Origin: Streptomyces sp. NRRL F-2664
Lineage (GTDB): Bacteria > Actinomycetota > Actinomycetes > Streptomycetales > Streptomycetaceae
Direction of reading: 5' to 3'
DNA: 64,000 nucleotides
Assembly: GCF_000719345.1 (NCBI RefSeq)
Contig: NZ_JOFX01000027.1
Coordinates: forward strand, 1 to 64,000
The position numbers were made by a program, and so were the translations under genes. The notes beneath the pieces were generated by a model. It saw only the letters and a list, made by a program, of their open reading frames with translations, searched no databases and was not told where the DNA came from. Of this stretch, positions 8,267 through 17,944 are shown piece after piece. Numbering within the stretch: the first letter of the stretch is position 1; the number at the start of each line of letters is the position of its first letter.

Positions 8267-8277
8267 TGGACTAGACC
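8267..8277. promoter_or_regulatory. DasR-like operator (dre-type site) upstream of msiK
   Basis: TGGACTAGACC, centred on CTAG at 8271-8274, matches the recalled dre consensus core TGGTCTAGACCA except at two positions. It lies about 52 bases before the msiK start, in the right place to control it. DasR is the GntR-family N-acetylglucosamine regulator of Streptomyces. Binding is inferred. Confidence 0.5.
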
Positions 8278-8328
8278 TTCCACTCGGATCGTCCGGCACG
8301 TTCCTGCCGGTAGAAGGGATCATTCACC

Positions 8329-9417
<1,089 letters not shown>

Positions 9418-9437
9418 TCGCACCGGACACGGAGTTC

Positions 9438-9467
9438 GCAGGGGCGTCCGCCAAGGGGCGCCCCTGC
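9438..9467 (+). terminator. Terminator after msiK
   Basis: A 9-bp perfect stem (GCAGGGGCG / CGCCCCTGC) with a 12-nt loop starts 21 bases past the msiK stop. Confidence 0.7.
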
Positions 9468-9608
9468 GCCGTCCGTTGCCGGAGGGCACCGCGCACGAAC
9501 CCCGGCAGACCGGGCCATTCGGGCGAGACGTCAACCGGGAATTCGAAAAGCCACGTCGAACCATCCCCCGACAGGGTGACTAAATGTCGCCTAATCCTCA
9601 CCGACCGC

Positions 9609-9614
9609 TACTCT
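9609..9614 (+). promoter_or_regulatory. -10 element TACTCT, probable leaderless start
   Basis: TACTCT ends 7 bases before the GTG at 9622. Transcription would start at or next to the first codon, and no ribosome site is present. Confidence 0.5.
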
Positions 9615-9621
9615 CGCCCTC

Positions 9622-10035
9622 GTGACCCACACTGCCCGCCGAATCGGCCGTTCCCTCGCCCTGGTCCTGCCCGTCGTCCTGGTCCTGTCCGGGACCCTCG
9701 CGGTCACGATGGTCCCCTGGGCGGACACCTCCTCCTCCCAGCTCGTCACCGCCTCCGCCGAGGGCGTCTCGACGCCCGCGAAGCCGCGCGCCGCCCACGA
9801 GGTGCTGCGCACGCAGCTCGTCGGCGAGCTGCAGCAGGGCCAGGAGCCCGACGACGTCCTGACGCACCTCCAGCAGGAGGTGAACCGCCGGCCGTCGCTT
9901 GCCGAGCACTGCGTGGGCATCGCCCGGGCGCTCGGCCGCGCCGCCGTCGAGGCGTACGGCCCGACGAAGGCGCAGTCCTTCGCCCGCCCCGTCTGCGACA
10001 CCTCCTACGCCTCGGGCGTCGCCTCCATGGGCTGA
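9622..10035 (+). CDS. Small secreted or membrane-anchored hypothetical protein
   Basis: This 137-aa protein has an N-terminal hydrophobic segment (about 9-32, LALVLPVVLVLSGTLAVTMV) that could be a signal peptide or anchor. A helical extracytoplasmic domain of about 100 residues follows, with two cysteines (in EHCVGIARAL and ARPVCDTSY) that may form a disulfide. I recognise no family. GTG at 9622 lies 7 bases after a -10-like TACTCT and has no Shine-Dalgarno sequence, so the mRNA is probably leaderless. The stop is 28 bases before the pyrophosphorylase start, which has its own promoter. Confidence 0.75.
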   Translation: MTHTARRIGRSLALVLPVVLVLSGTLAVTMVPWADTSSSQLVTASAEGVSTPAKPRAAHEVLRTQLVGELQQGQEPDDVLTHLQQEVNRRPSLAEHCVGIARALGRAAVEAYGPTKAQSFARPVCDTSYASGVASMG

Positions 10036-10050
10036 CTCGCGTCCCCTCCC

Positions 10051-10056
10051 TACGCT
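10051..10056 (+). promoter_or_regulatory. -10 element TACGCT, probable leaderless start
   Basis: TACGCT ends 7 bases before the ATG of the nucleotidyltransferase at 10064, with no ribosome site between. The spacing predicts a leaderless transcript. Confidence 0.5.
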
Positions 10057-10063
10057 GGCCGCC

Positions 10064-10822
10064 ATGACCGTAGACCCCCGATCCGCCTCCTCCGCAGCCG
10101 CGTTCCCCCCCTCGCCCACCCAGGCAGTCGTCCTGGCGGGCGGCCAGGGGACGCGGCTGCGCCCGTACACCGACGACCGCCCCAAGCCGATGGTCGAGAT
10201 CCCGGGCACCGGGATGCCGATCATCGGGCACCAGCTGGCCTGGCTGGCGGCCGAGGGCGTCACGGACGCCGTGGTCTCGTGCGGCCACCTCGCCGCGGTA
10301 CTCCAGGAGTGGCTGGCCGAGGCCCCGTTGCCGCTCCGCGTGACCACGGTGGTCGAGGCGGAGCCGCTGGGACGCGGCGGCGCACTGAAGTACGCGGCGC
10401 GGCACCTTCCCGACCCCGACGGGGCCTGGTACGCGACGAACGGCGACGTCTGGACCCGCTTCTCGCTCCGCGAGATGGCCGCCTTCCACGCCGAGCGCGG
10501 CGCGGTCGCGACGCTCGCGCTGGCGCGGCCGCGCATCCCGTGGGGGGTGGTGGAGACCAACGAGTTCGGGCACGTACTGGACTTCATCGAGGCCCCGCCG
10601 TCGCCCTACCCGGTGAACGCCGGGGTGTACGTCTTCGGTCGCGAATTCGCCGCGCTGCTTCCGGACTTCGGGGACCACGAGCGCACCACCTTCCCGCGGC
10701 TGGCGCGGGAGCGGCGGCTGGCGGGCTTCCCGCTGCCGCAGGGCGCCTACTGGCGGGCGATCGACACCGCGAAGGACCTCACCGAGGCGGCGCGGGAGTT
10801 GGCGGCCCAGACGGGCTCCTGA
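10064..10822 (+). CDS. NDP-sugar pyrophosphorylase (nucleotidyltransferase)
   Basis: This 252-aa cytosolic enzyme is expected to join a sugar-1-phosphate to an NTP, giving an NDP-sugar and pyrophosphate. The signature loop VVLAGGQGTRLRPYTDDRPKPM (split as AVVLAGGQGTRLRPYT and RPKPMVEI) is complete, with the catalytic Arg and Lys. A metal-site Asp lies in YATNGDVWTRFS, and VNAGVYVF marks the sugar-binding strand. There is no C-terminal left-handed helix, so it is the short form. Sugar and base specificity cannot be read. The start is set at ATG 10064, where the Rossmann fold begins 18 residues later. Further upstream the frame overlaps the previous gene. Confidence 0.9.
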   Translation: MTVDPRSASSAAAFPPSPTQAVVLAGGQGTRLRPYTDDRPKPMVEIPGTGMPIIGHQLAWLAAEGVTDAVVSCGHLAAVLQEWLAEAPLPLRVTTVVEAEPLGRGGALKYAARHLPDPDGAWYATNGDVWTRFSLREMAAFHAERGAVATLALARPRIPWGVVETNEFGHVLDFIEAPPSPYPVNAGVYVFGREFAALLPDFGDHERTTFPRLARERRLAGFPLPQGAYWRAIDTAKDLTEAARELAAQTGS

Positions 10823-10956
10823 GGCCGCGCAGGCCCCGGTCCCACGCGCGGGGAGCCCCCGACACGCCACGGCCCGCACCGCCGCACACAGCACCCCGCA
10901 CCCCGCACGCAGGCGGCACGGAGCCGACCGGTGGCGCACAGCACGCCCCGTACGCA

Positions 10957-10999
10957 GCGCGGAGGCCCGGCACGCTCCACGCGTACCGGGCCTCCGCGC
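10957..10999. terminator. Bidirectional terminator between convergent genes
   Basis: A perfect 14-bp stem (GCGCGGAGGCCCGG / CCGGGCCTCCGCGC) with a 15-nt loop sits between the pyrophosphorylase and DoxX-gene stops. Confidence 0.85.
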
Positions 11000-11019
11000 G
11001 CCGGCCCCTGGCGGAGGGC

Positions 11020-12546
11020 TCAGCCGATGAGCCCTCCGATCAGGCCGGGCTGCTTGGTCGCGGTGCCGCCGTCCCCGCGGGCGCCACTGCCCGACGAGGA
11101 GGACGGCGACTTCGGCGCCGTCGACTGACGGGGAGTGCTGCGCGGGGTCTGCTGCCTGCCGGTCGTGCCCCGGGTCGCGGTGGGCGACTCGGACCCGGTG
11201 CCCGCGGCGCCCCGGGAGGGCGCGCCCGACGCGGTCTTCCCGGCCTTGGCGGAGGACTCCGACGGCGAGGGCGCCGGCGCCGAGGACTGCCGGCTGGGCT
11301 GCTGCTGTACGGGCTGCTGCTTGGCCGGTGTCTGGGGCAGCGGACGGCCCGGCAGGTAGTTGCTGGGAGCCTGGCCGGGGCCGGGGACCGTGACCACGGT
11401 GGTGGATCGGACGGCACCGCCGAGGAGGGAGCCGACGAGCAGGGTGAGCCCGCACACGACGGTCGCCATGACGGCCCCGCGGCGCAGGACGCGCCGGCGC
11501 AGCCGCCAGATCTCGGAGCGCGGCCCGAGGGTGCGCCACGCCTCGCCGGCGAGGCGCCCGTCGAGGGAGTAGACGGGGGCGCCCGCGATGATCAGGGGGC
11601 TCCATGCGGCGAGGTAGATGATGTCGGGCGCGTCGTAGGCCGGGACGGTCTTCCAGCTCACCGTCATCAGCAGCGCGGCGGACAGCAGCGCCCCGAAGCA
11701 GGCGGCGAACCGCTGCCACAGGCCGAAGACCGTCAGCACGCCGACGATGACCTGGAGGAAGGCCACGCTGAGGCCGGCACCCACCGGGTGGGCGAGCGCG
11801 AAGTCGCGCAGCGGCTCGGCCAGCGCCCACGGGGTCAGGGTGTGCAGCCAGGTGACCATGGAGCCGCGCTCGCCGCCGTCGAAGTAGACGGGGTCGCACA
11901 GCTTGCCCATGCCGGCGTAGATGGAGATGAAGCCGAGGAAGACGCGCAGCGGGAGCAGCACGACGCCGAGGTTCATCCGGCGGCCGGGGTAGTAGGAGGC
12001 CTGTCCGCGGGTGTCGGCGGGGGCGCGCCGGGCCTCCGGCCCGGGGCCGGGCCCGGAGCCGGACGGCTGCTCGTACGGGAGGTCCCGTACGGCGGCCAGG
12101 GGGCGCGTCTCGGCGGGGTCCCCGTAGCTGCGCTGGCCGATGACGGTCGGCGTGGCGAGGGTGTCCTCGGCGAGGTCGTGGGCCAGGTCGACGCGCGGGA
12201 TGACCTGGGTGGCGCCGCCGTCGTACTCGTCGTGGCCGCGCCCGGCCTCGCGCACGGCCTGGAGCAGTCCGCCCATGGCCGCGGCGGCGTCGCCACTGTC
12301 GGACTTGCCGCTCCAGACCACGGGGGCCCGGCGGCGGGTGGCCCCGGCGGCCGCCACCACGGCGCCGCCCAGGACGGGCGCGCGGCCGGGGGCCTTCGCG
12401 GGCTTGGAACGCGCGCTCGGGCTCGGTGCGAGCCGCACGCGGAAGCTGGCGTGGTTGACGATGACCTGTGCGGGGTCGCACGGCACCTTGACCATGCTCA
12501 GCGCGGGCTGGTCGTCGAACCCTGACGTTCTGGTGTCCACACTCAT
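11020..12546 (-). CDS. DoxX-family membrane protein with disordered tail
   Basis: This is a 508-aa membrane protein. Residues 1-190 are a hydrophilic, variable cytoplasmic region. Residues about 191-330 are a DoxX-like bundle of four helices (LLPLRVFLGFISIYAGMGKL; VAFLQVIVGVLTVFGLW; then two more). A further transmembrane helix lies at about 358-378. The last 130 residues are a Pro/Ser/Gln-rich low-complexity tail ending KQPGLIGGLIG. DoxX proteins are linked to thiol and redox homeostasis in mycobacteria; the role here is not known. The long tail is unusual for the family and may cross the cell wall. A separate promoter is likely, since a terminator sits just upstream at 12619-12643. Confidence 0.85.
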   Translation of the reverse strand: MSVDTRTSGFDDQPALSMVKVPCDPAQVIVNHASFRVRLAPSPSARSKPAKAPGRAPVLGGAVVAAAGATRRRAPVVWSGKSDSGDAAAAMGGLLQAVREAGRGHDEYDGGATQVIPRVDLAHDLAEDTLATPTVIGQRSYGDPAETRPLAAVRDLPYEQPSGSGPGPGPEARRAPADTRGQASYYPGRRMNLGVVLLPLRVFLGFISIYAGMGKLCDPVYFDGGERGSMVTWLHTLTPWALAEPLRDFALAHPVGAGLSVAFLQVIVGVLTVFGLWQRFAACFGALLSAALLMTVSWKTVPAYDAPDIIYLAAWSPLIIAGAPVYSLDGRLAGEAWRTLGPRSEIWRLRRRVLRRGAVMATVVCGLTLLVGSLLGGAVRSTTVVTVPGPGQAPSNYLPGRPLPQTPAKQQPVQQQPSRQSSAPAPSPSESSAKAGKTASGAPSRGAAGTGSESPTATRGTTGRQQTPRSTPRQSTAPKSPSSSSGSGARGDGGTATKQPGLIGGLIG

Positions 12547-12618
12547 CTAACCGAGTGATCAGTGTTTAGGACACTGCCTTGACAGCAGGGATCTGTCCGA
12601 GACCCGTCAAGATCAAGC

Positions 12619-12643
12619 CACCCCGCCCGAAACGGGCGGGGTG
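12619..12643 (-). terminator. Terminator after rlmB
   Basis: A perfect 11-bp stem (CACCCCGCCCG / CGGGCGGGGTG) with an AAA loop lies 46 bases beyond the rlmB stop and ahead of the DoxX gene. Confidence 0.85.
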
Positions 12644-12688
12644 ACACGCTCACGGGTCACACGCCGTGAGCCAAGTGGATCAAGGCGG

Positions 12689-13660
12689 TCAGGTCCGGGG
12701 CTGCGCGGCGCGGCGGCGGGCCGCCTCGTACAGCACGACGCCCGCGGCGACACCGGCGTTGAGGGACTCGGCGCCGCCCGGCATCGGGATGCGCACGAGG
12801 TAGTCGCAGTTCTCGCCGACGAGGCGGCCGAGGCCCTTGCCCTCGGAGCCGACGACGATGACGACCGGGCCGCCGAGCGCCTCCAGGTCCTGGACCTCGT
12901 GGGTACCCTCGGCGGCGAGGCCGACGACCGCGATACCGGCCTTCTTGTACTCCTGCAGGGCGCGGGTGAGGTTGGTGACGCGGGAGACCGGGGTGCGGGC
13001 GGCGGTGCCGGCCGAGGTCTTCCACGCACCGGCGGTCATGCCGGCGGCGCGGCGCTCGGGGATGACCACGCCGTGGCCGCCGAAGGCGGAGACGGAGCGG
13101 ACGATCGCGCCGAGGTTGCGCGGGTCGGTGACGCCGTCGAGGGCGACGATGAGCGGGTCCTCGCCGTTGTCGTAGGCGGCGTCGGTGATGTCCTCGGGGT
13201 GCGCGTACTCGTACGGCGGGACCTGCAGGACCAGGCCCTGGTGGTTGAGCCCGTTGGTCATGCGGTCGAGCTCGGGGCGCGGGGCCTCCATCAGGTTGAT
13301 GTTGCCGCGCTCACCCGCGAGCTGGAGCGCCTCGCGGACGCGCTCGTCATTGTCGATGAACTGCTGCACGTACAGCGTGGTGGCCGGGACGCCGTCGCGC
13401 AGCGCCTCGAAGACCGGGTTGCGGCCGACGACCATCTCGCTGGTGCCCTTGGGGCCGCCGCGGCGGGGTGCCGGGCGGCGCTTGGCCGCCTGGCGGGCCA
13501 CGGCGTTGGCGATGCGGTGGGCCTTGTGCTTCTTGCGGTCCTCGGCCTTGGGCGTGGGGCCCTTGCCCTCCAGGCCCTTGCGCCGCTGGCCACCGCTGCC
13601 GACCGTCGCGCCCTTCTTGTTGGACGTGCGGCGGTTCCTGCGCTGGCTGTTCCCGGCCAT
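12689..13660 (-). CDS. rlmB: 23S rRNA (guanosine(2251)-2'-O)-methyltransferase RlmB
   Basis: This 323-aa SPOUT methyltransferase is predicted to 2'-O-methylate a 23S rRNA guanosine with SAM. A Lys/Arg-rich N-terminal extension (1-70) probably contacts RNA. An L30e-like substrate domain follows ([14 protein letters not shown]). The catalytic SpoU domain has motif I in [16 protein letters not shown], motif II in VGSEGKGL and motif III in [17 protein letters not shown], which form the trefoil-knot SAM site. ATG at 13660 is preceded by a purine-rich AGGTAGAGGTC. The same frame stays open far upstream across cysS and ispF on the opposite codon phase, but that is a GC artefact. It lies downstream of cysS, separated by a terminator. 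Confidence 0.95.
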   Translation of the reverse strand: MAGNSQRRNRRTSNKKGATVGSGGQRRKGLEGKGPTPKAEDRKKHKAHRIANAVARQAAKRRPAPRRGGPKGTSEMVVGRNPVFEALRDGVPATTLYVQQFIDNDERVREALQLAGERGNINLMEAPRPELDRMTNGLNHQGLVLQVPPYEYAHPEDITDAAYDNGEDPLIVALDGVTDPRNLGAIVRSVSAFGGHGVVIPERRAAGMTAGAWKTSAGTAARTPVSRVTNLTRALQEYKKAGIAVVGLAAEGTHEVQDLEALGGPVVIVVGSEGKGLGRLVGENCDYLVRIPMPGGAESLNAGVAAGVVLYEAARRRAAQPRT

Positions 13661-13708
13661 GACCTCTACCTGTTTTCGTTGGTGCTGCGATATGTACGTA
13701 TGAAGAGT

Positions 13709-13734
13709 GTGCCGCCCGGGGGGCCGGGCGGCAC
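13709..13734 (-). terminator. Terminator after cysS
   Basis: A perfect 11-bp stem (GTGCCGCCCGG / CCGGGCGGCAC) with a GGGG loop lies 28 bases beyond the cysS stop. Confidence 0.85.
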
Positions 13735-13761
13735 AGTCGGACTGCTCCGGGTGCCGGGGGC

Positions 13762-15162
13762 TCAGCGTGCGCCGAGCGTCCAGCGCGGCCCCGTCGGGCT
13801 GTCCTCGATGACCAGCCCGGACTGCTGGAGCTGGTCGCGGATGGCGTCGGCGGTCGCCCAGTCCTTGCGGGCGCGGGCGGACTCGCGCTGGTCCAGGACG
13901 AGGCGTACGAGGGTGTCCACGGCGCCGTGGAGGTCCTCGCCGCGCTCGGACTCGCCGGCCCAGTGCGGGTCGAGCGGGTCCAGGCCGAGGACGCCCAGCA
14001 TGGCCCGCACCTCCGACAGGCGGGCGATGGCCGCGTCCTTGTCGTCGGCGGCGAGCGCGCTGTTGCCCTGGCGGACGGTGGTGTGGACGATGGCGAGCGC
14101 CTGCGGGACGCCGAGGTCGTCGTCCATGGCCTCGGCGAAGGCGGGCGGGACCTCCTTCGCCGCCTCGACGGCACCGCCGGCCTTCTCCACCACGCGCCGG
14201 CAGAAGCCCTCGATGCGGGCGAAGGCCGACTCGGCCTCGCGCAGCGCCTCCTCGCTGTACTCGATCATCGACCGGTAGTGCGGGGTGCCGAGGTAGTAGC
14301 GCAGGACGATGGGACGCCACTGCTTGACCATCTCGGAGACGAGGACCGAGTTCCCGAGGGACTTCGACATCTTCTCGCCGGACATGGTGACCCAGGCGTT
14401 GTGGACCCAGTAGTTCGCGAACCGGTCGCCGAAGGCCCGGGCCTGGGCGATCTCGTTCTCGTGGTGCGGGAAGATCAGGTCGAGGCCGCCGCCGTGGATG
14501 TCGAAGGCCTCGCCGAGGTACTTGTGCGCCATGGCGGAGCATTCGAGGTGCCAGCCCGGACGGCCGCGGCCCCACGGGGTCTCCCAGGACGGCTCGCCCG
14601 GCTTGACGGACTTCCACATGGCGAAGTCGCGGGGGTCGCGCTTGCCCGTCTCGCCCTCGCCGGAGGGCTGCAGCAGGTTGTCGAGCTCCTGGTTGGACAG
14701 GCCGAGGTAGCCGGGGAAGGAGCGCACGTCGAAGTAGACGTTGCCGTCGGCCTCGTAGGCGTGGCCGCGCTCGATCAGGCCGCGCATCATCTCGATCATC
14801 TCGGGGACGTGGCCCGTGGCGCGCGGCTCGTAAGTGGGCCGCAGGCATCCGAGGGCGTCGTAGCCGGCGTTGAAGGCCTGCTCGTTGTCGTAGCCGATGG
14901 CCCACCAGGGGCGGCCCTGCTCGGCCGACTTCGCGATGATCTTGTCGTCGATGTCGGTGACGTTGCGGATGAAGGTGACGTCGTAGCCGCGGTACTCGAA
15001 CCAGCGGCGCATCATGTCGAAGTTGAGGCCGGAGCGGATGTGCCCGATGTGCGGGGCCGCCTGCACGGTGGCGCCACAGAGGTAGATCGAGACACAGCCC
15101 GCAACGAGCGGGGTGAAGTCGCGGATCTGCCGGGCGTTGGTGTCGTACAGGCGAATAGTCAC
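13762..15162 (-). CDS. cysS: Cysteinyl-tRNA synthetase
   Basis: This 466-aa class I synthetase charges tRNA-Cys. The zinc and cysteine pocket begins at YLCGATVQ, the HIGH signature is in [10 protein letters not shown], the KMSKS loop is [10 protein letters not shown], and zinc ligands occur in [10 protein letters not shown]. The C-terminal anticodon-binding helices (about 330-466) are complete. It is the ordinary CysS rather than MshC, the cysteine:GlcN-Ins ligase paralogue. The start is GTG at 15162, 7 bases after a TACCCT -10 box, so the mRNA is probably leaderless. Confidence 0.97.
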   Translation of the reverse strand: MTIRLYDTNARQIRDFTPLVAGCVSIYLCGATVQAAPHIGHIRSGLNFDMMRRWFEYRGYDVTFIRNVTDIDDKIIAKSAEQGRPWWAIGYDNEQAFNAGYDALGCLRPTYEPRATGHVPEMIEMMRGLIERGHAYEADGNVYFDVRSFPGYLGLSNQELDNLLQPSGEGETGKRDPRDFAMWKSVKPGEPSWETPWGRGRPGWHLECSAMAHKYLGEAFDIHGGGLDLIFPHHENEIAQARAFGDRFANYWVHNAWVTMSGEKMSKSLGNSVLVSEMVKQWRPIVLRYYLGTPHYRSMIEYSEEALREAESAFARIEGFCRRVVEKAGGAVEAAKEVPPAFAEAMDDDLGVPQALAIVHTTVRQGNSALAADDKDAAIARLSEVRAMLGVLGLDPLDPHWAGESERGEDLHGAVDTLVRLVLDQRESARARKDWATADAIRDQLQQSGLVIEDSPTGPRWTLGAR

Positions 15163-15169
15163 GGCATCC

Positions 15170-15175
15170 AGGGTA
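15170..15175 (-). promoter_or_regulatory. -10 element TACCCT, probable leaderless start of cysS
   Basis: On the minus strand TACCCT ends 7 bases before the cysS GTG, with no ribosome site between. Confidence 0.5.
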
Positions 15176-15191
15176 GTGCGCCTGTAGCAGT

Positions 15192-15218
15192 GCCCCGCGA
15201 CCTTTGGGGCCGCGGGGC
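15192..15218 (-). terminator. Candidate terminator between ispF and cysS
   Basis: An 8-bp stem (GCCCCGCG / CGCGGGGC) with an 11-nt loop lies beyond the ispF stop. It supports cysS having its own promoter. Confidence 0.55.
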
Positions 15219-15255
15219 CGCTTTGTTGCCGAAGATGTGCCGTTGCGGCGGGGGT

Positions 15256-15768
15256 TCAGGCCCGGTTCGTCCGGTACACGAGGGCGGTGGCGATCGCGGC
15301 GAGGCCCTCGGCCCGGCCGGTCAGGCCCAGTCCGTCGGTGGTGGTGCCCGACACGGAGACGGGGGCGCCCGCGGCGGCCGCGAGCGCCTTCTGTGCCTCT
15401 TCGCGCCGCTTGCCGATCTTCGGACGTACGCCGATCACCTGGATGGCGATGTTGCCGATCTCGAAGCCCTCCGCGCGCACGATCCGGGCGGCCTCCGCGA
15501 GGAGGGTGGCCCCGGCGGCACCGGACCACTCGGGGCGCGAGGTGCCGAAGTGCGCGCCGAGGTCGCCGACTCCGGCGGCCGAGAAGAGGGCGTCGCAGGC
15601 GGCGTGCGCGGCGACGTCGCCGTCGGAGTGGCCGGCGAGGCCGTCCTCCCCCTCCCACAGCAGGCCCGCGCACCACAGCTCGCGGCCGGTCTCGAAGGCG
15701 TGGACGTCGGTGCCGATCCCGACGAGCGGGATCAGCGGTGCCTGCGGTGCGTCGGGACTAGTACCCAT
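15256..15768 (-). CDS. ispF: 2-C-methyl-D-erythritol 2,4-cyclodiphosphate synthase IspF
   Basis: This 170-aa enzyme of the MEP isoprenoid pathway cyclises CDP-ME-2-phosphate to MEcPP, releasing CMP. Zinc ligands Asp and His are in [10 protein letters not shown], with the third His in [12 protein letters not shown]. The substrate loop [13 protein letters not shown] and the C-terminal [17 protein letters not shown] complete the trimer fold. It overlaps ispD by 11 bases, so the two are translated from one message and catalyse nearby steps. A twelve-residue N-terminal extension ([12 protein letters not shown]) precedes the core. Confidence 0.96.
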   Translation of the reverse strand: MGTSPDAPQAPLIPLVGIGTDVHAFETGRELWCAGLLWEGEDGLAGHSDGDVAAHAACDALFSAAGVGDLGAHFGTSRPEWSGAAGATLLAEAARIVRAEGFEIGNIAIQVIGVRPKIGKRREEAQKALAAAAGAPVSVSGTTTDGLGLTGRAEGLAAIATALVYRTNRA

Positions 15769-16504
15769 CGGTGGCCCTCCTGCGGGCGAGTACGGCCTCT
15801 GCGAGGACCAGGTCGAGCGGCCGGGTGACCTTGAAGGCCTCCTCGTGGCCGGGGATCACCACGACGGGGACGCCGAGGCGCTCCACCATCCCGGCGTCGT
15901 CCGTGGCGCCCTCGCCGGCGACGGCGACCGCGGCGTGCGCCTCCCGGAGCGTGGCGAGGTCGAAGCCCTGGGGGGTCTGCACGGCGCGCAGCCGGGCCCG
16001 CTCGGGCGTGGCGACGACCGTCTCGGGCTCGCCGGGCCTGCCGGGCTCGACCTCCTTGACGGTGTCCGCCGGCGGGAGCGCCGGGACGACGGCGCGGGCG
16101 CCGTCGCGCACGGCCTCGACGACGGCGTCCACGGTGTCGACCGGGACGAGCGGGCGGGCCGCGTCGTGGATCAGCACGGCGGTGACGTCCGGCGGCAGCG
16201 CGTCCAGGCCGGCCCGTACGGACTCCTGGCGGGTCTCGCCGCCGGGGACGACCAGGACCTCGGTCCGCTCGGGCAGCGCGTGCTCGCCCAGCAGGAGGCG
16301 CACCTCGGCGGCCTCGGCGGCCGGGGCGACGACCACCACGACGGACACCGCGCGGGAGCGGGCCATCGCGCGGACGGCGTGGACGAGCATGGGGGTGCCG
16401 CCGACGGTCCGCAGGGCCTTGGGCGCGCCGGGACCGAGGCGTACCCCGCGGCCGGCGGCCGGGATCACCGCGGCCGTGCGGCCGACGGGCGATTCATCAG
16501 ACAT
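15758..16504 (-). CDS. ispD: 2-C-methyl-D-erythritol 4-phosphate cytidylyltransferase IspD
   Basis: This 248-aa MEP-pathway enzyme makes CDP-ME from MEP and CTP. The nucleotide loop is [19 protein letters not shown], with the catalytic Arg and Lys. [11 protein letters not shown] carries the metal and substrate Asp/Arg, and [12 protein letters not shown] is the usual late motif. The start is the first ATG, 14 residues before the Rossmann core. The downstream ispF start lies within the last codons. carD is upstream on the same strand, as in other actinobacteria, but 333 bases away. Confidence 0.96.
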   Translation of the reverse strand: MSDESPVGRTAAVIPAAGRGVRLGPGAPKALRTVGGTPMLVHAVRAMARSRAVSVVVVVAPAAEAAEVRLLLGEHALPERTEVLVVPGGETRQESVRAGLDALPPDVTAVLIHDAARPLVPVDTVDAVVEAVRDGARAVVPALPPADTVKEVEPGRPGEPETVVATPERARLRAVQTPQGFDLATLREAHAAVAVAGEGATDDAGMVERLGVPVVVIPGHEEAFKVTRPLDLVLAEAVLARRRATDGY

Positions 16505-16837
16505 TCAGTAGCTCCGAGCCAGGTTTCCGAGCCAGGTTTGTGACTTCGGCCGACATGGGTATGGCCTGAAGGGTGCCGGGTGCGACGCCCCTCGCCCCTT
16601 CCGTGACGACCGGACGAGCGGGCTGCCCGGATCCGGCACGCCAGTGGGAAGCAGCGTCAGAAGTACTTCAGAGTACGAGCGTGCGTACGACGGCTACGGC
16701 TGACGTTGTAGTCGTACGCGCGGGGCAAGAGGTGCGGATACAGACATGCCGCAGCGCCCGGCAACAGGTCTCTCCGGGAGGAGAAACCTTGTCATCGGGC
16801 ACCGCGGCAAGCTGTGCACCGTGCACGGGGCCTCGCG
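16505..16837. other. carD-ispD intergenic region
   Basis: This is a 333-bp gap. A 9-bp inverted repeat (GCGTACGAC at 16683-16691 / GTCGTACGC at 16711-16719) could terminate carD transcription. The rest should hold the ispD promoter. No gene or RNA family is evident. Confidence 0.5.
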
Positions 16838-17320
16838 TCAGGACGCGAGCACCTCGTCGAGGAGGGCCTCGGCCTTGTCCTCGTTCGTGTTCTCAGCGAG
16901 CGCGAGCTCGCTGACCAGGATCTGGCGCGCCTTCGCGAGCATGCGCTTCTCGCCCGCGGAGAGCCCGCGCTCGCGCTCACGACGCCACAGGTCGCGCACC
17001 ACTTCGGCGACCTTGATGACATCGCCAGAAGCGAGCTTCTCCAGATTTGCCTTGTAGCGCCGGGACCAGTTCGTCGGCTCTTCTGCATACGGTGCACGAA
17101 GCACCTCGAAGACCCGGTCCAGCCCGTCCTGGCCGACTACGTCGCGAACGCCGACGAACTCCGCATTGTCCGCAGGCACACGAACCGTCAGGTCGCCCTG
17201 GGCGACCTTGAGCACCAAGTAGGTCTTGTCCACGCCTTTGATCTGGCGAGTCTCAATGGCCTCGATCAGCGCGGCCCCGTGATGGGGATAGACCACGGTG
17301 TCGCCAACCTTGAACGTCAT
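16838..17320 (-). CDS. carD: CarD-family RNA-polymerase-binding transcription regulator
   Basis: This 160-aa global regulator binds the RNA polymerase beta subunit and stabilises open promoter complexes, mainly at rRNA and housekeeping promoters. The N-terminal TRCF-like RNAP-interaction domain (1-about 65) starts [20 protein letters not shown]. The C-terminal helical DNA-binding domain carries the conserved Trp in [20 protein letters not shown] and the basic stretch [15 protein letters not shown]. The length is typical for actinobacterial CarD. GGAAGGGG precedes the ATG. A 624-bp divergent intergenic region upstream suggests a complex promoter. Confidence 0.96.
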   Translation of the reverse strand: MTFKVGDTVVYPHHGAALIEAIETRQIKGVDKTYLVLKVAQGDLTVRVPADNAEFVGVRDVVGQDGLDRVFEVLRAPYAEEPTNWSRRYKANLEKLASGDVIKVAEVVRDLWRRERERGLSAGEKRMLAKARQILVSELALAENTNEDKAEALLDEVLAS

Positions 17321-17944
17321 GTGACAGGTACCCCTTCCGTGGCTATCCAGGGTAACACGAGAACTGACCGTTATGAATGGCGTTTTCGCAGGTCAGGGCA
17401 CATCTCGGGGCTTGACAACAACGACACGAACGTGCTGCGGAGGGCTTCCGGAAGGGGGTATTCGCAGGTCGGGGGCGCTGCGCGGACCGGGCGAAAGGGC
17501 CACGCTACACCCGGCGCACACCCCCACCAGTGTGACGTACGTCCCGTTTTGCCGGGTTGAGAGTCGCGAAACCGAACTGCTCCGTTCGGCTGGCGAGCAC
17601 GCGTGCGGGAGCAGGTTCCGGCCCAATCGGGAATTGATCACCGAGCGGCGTCCGGGGGAATCCGGAATTCGATCAACGGACGGCGGTCGCACGATATGCG
17701 AGCGCCCCATGATCGGCGAGGTGAACGGCACGGGGGCGCCGACCGTATTGCAGAGTCGCGGACCGCCCCCAGGGCGGCGGCAGCGCTGCGGAGGGTCGGG
17801 TGCGGGGGCGGGGCAGCGGCTCGGTAACCTAAGCGCGCTGACACACCCTTAGAGCGGCTTCACCTCGGCCGCTCCGGGGGAACCTCCCAGCGGTTGCTGG
17901 GGACCCGCCCTCCGTTTCCGTTCGTCCAAGGAGTTGCCGCCGCC
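17321..17944. other. Large divergent intergenic region upstream of carD
   Basis: This 624-bp gap lies between carD and the lipoprotein gene. Base composition is visibly less GC-rich than its surroundings around 17350-17420 and 17625-17710 (for example GTTATGAATGGCGTTTTCGC and GGGAATTGATCACC). TTGACAACAACGACACG at 17412 resembles a -35 region. TAACCT at 17825-17830 is a -10-like element for the lipoprotein. Open frames across the region have unnatural composition and I reject them. A regulatory RNA or several promoters are possible. Confidence 0.5.

Noticed and set aside
12689..15676. Continuous 995-codon minus-strand frame joining rlmB to the ispF region
   Set aside because: Only the last 323 codons match a family (RlmB). 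The upstream part overlaps cysS and ispF in another frame and is Arg/Pro-rich.
17393..17731. 112-codon minus-strand ORF between carD and the lipoprotein gene
   Set aside because: No family resemblance, no ribosome site, and third-position GC unlike true genes here.
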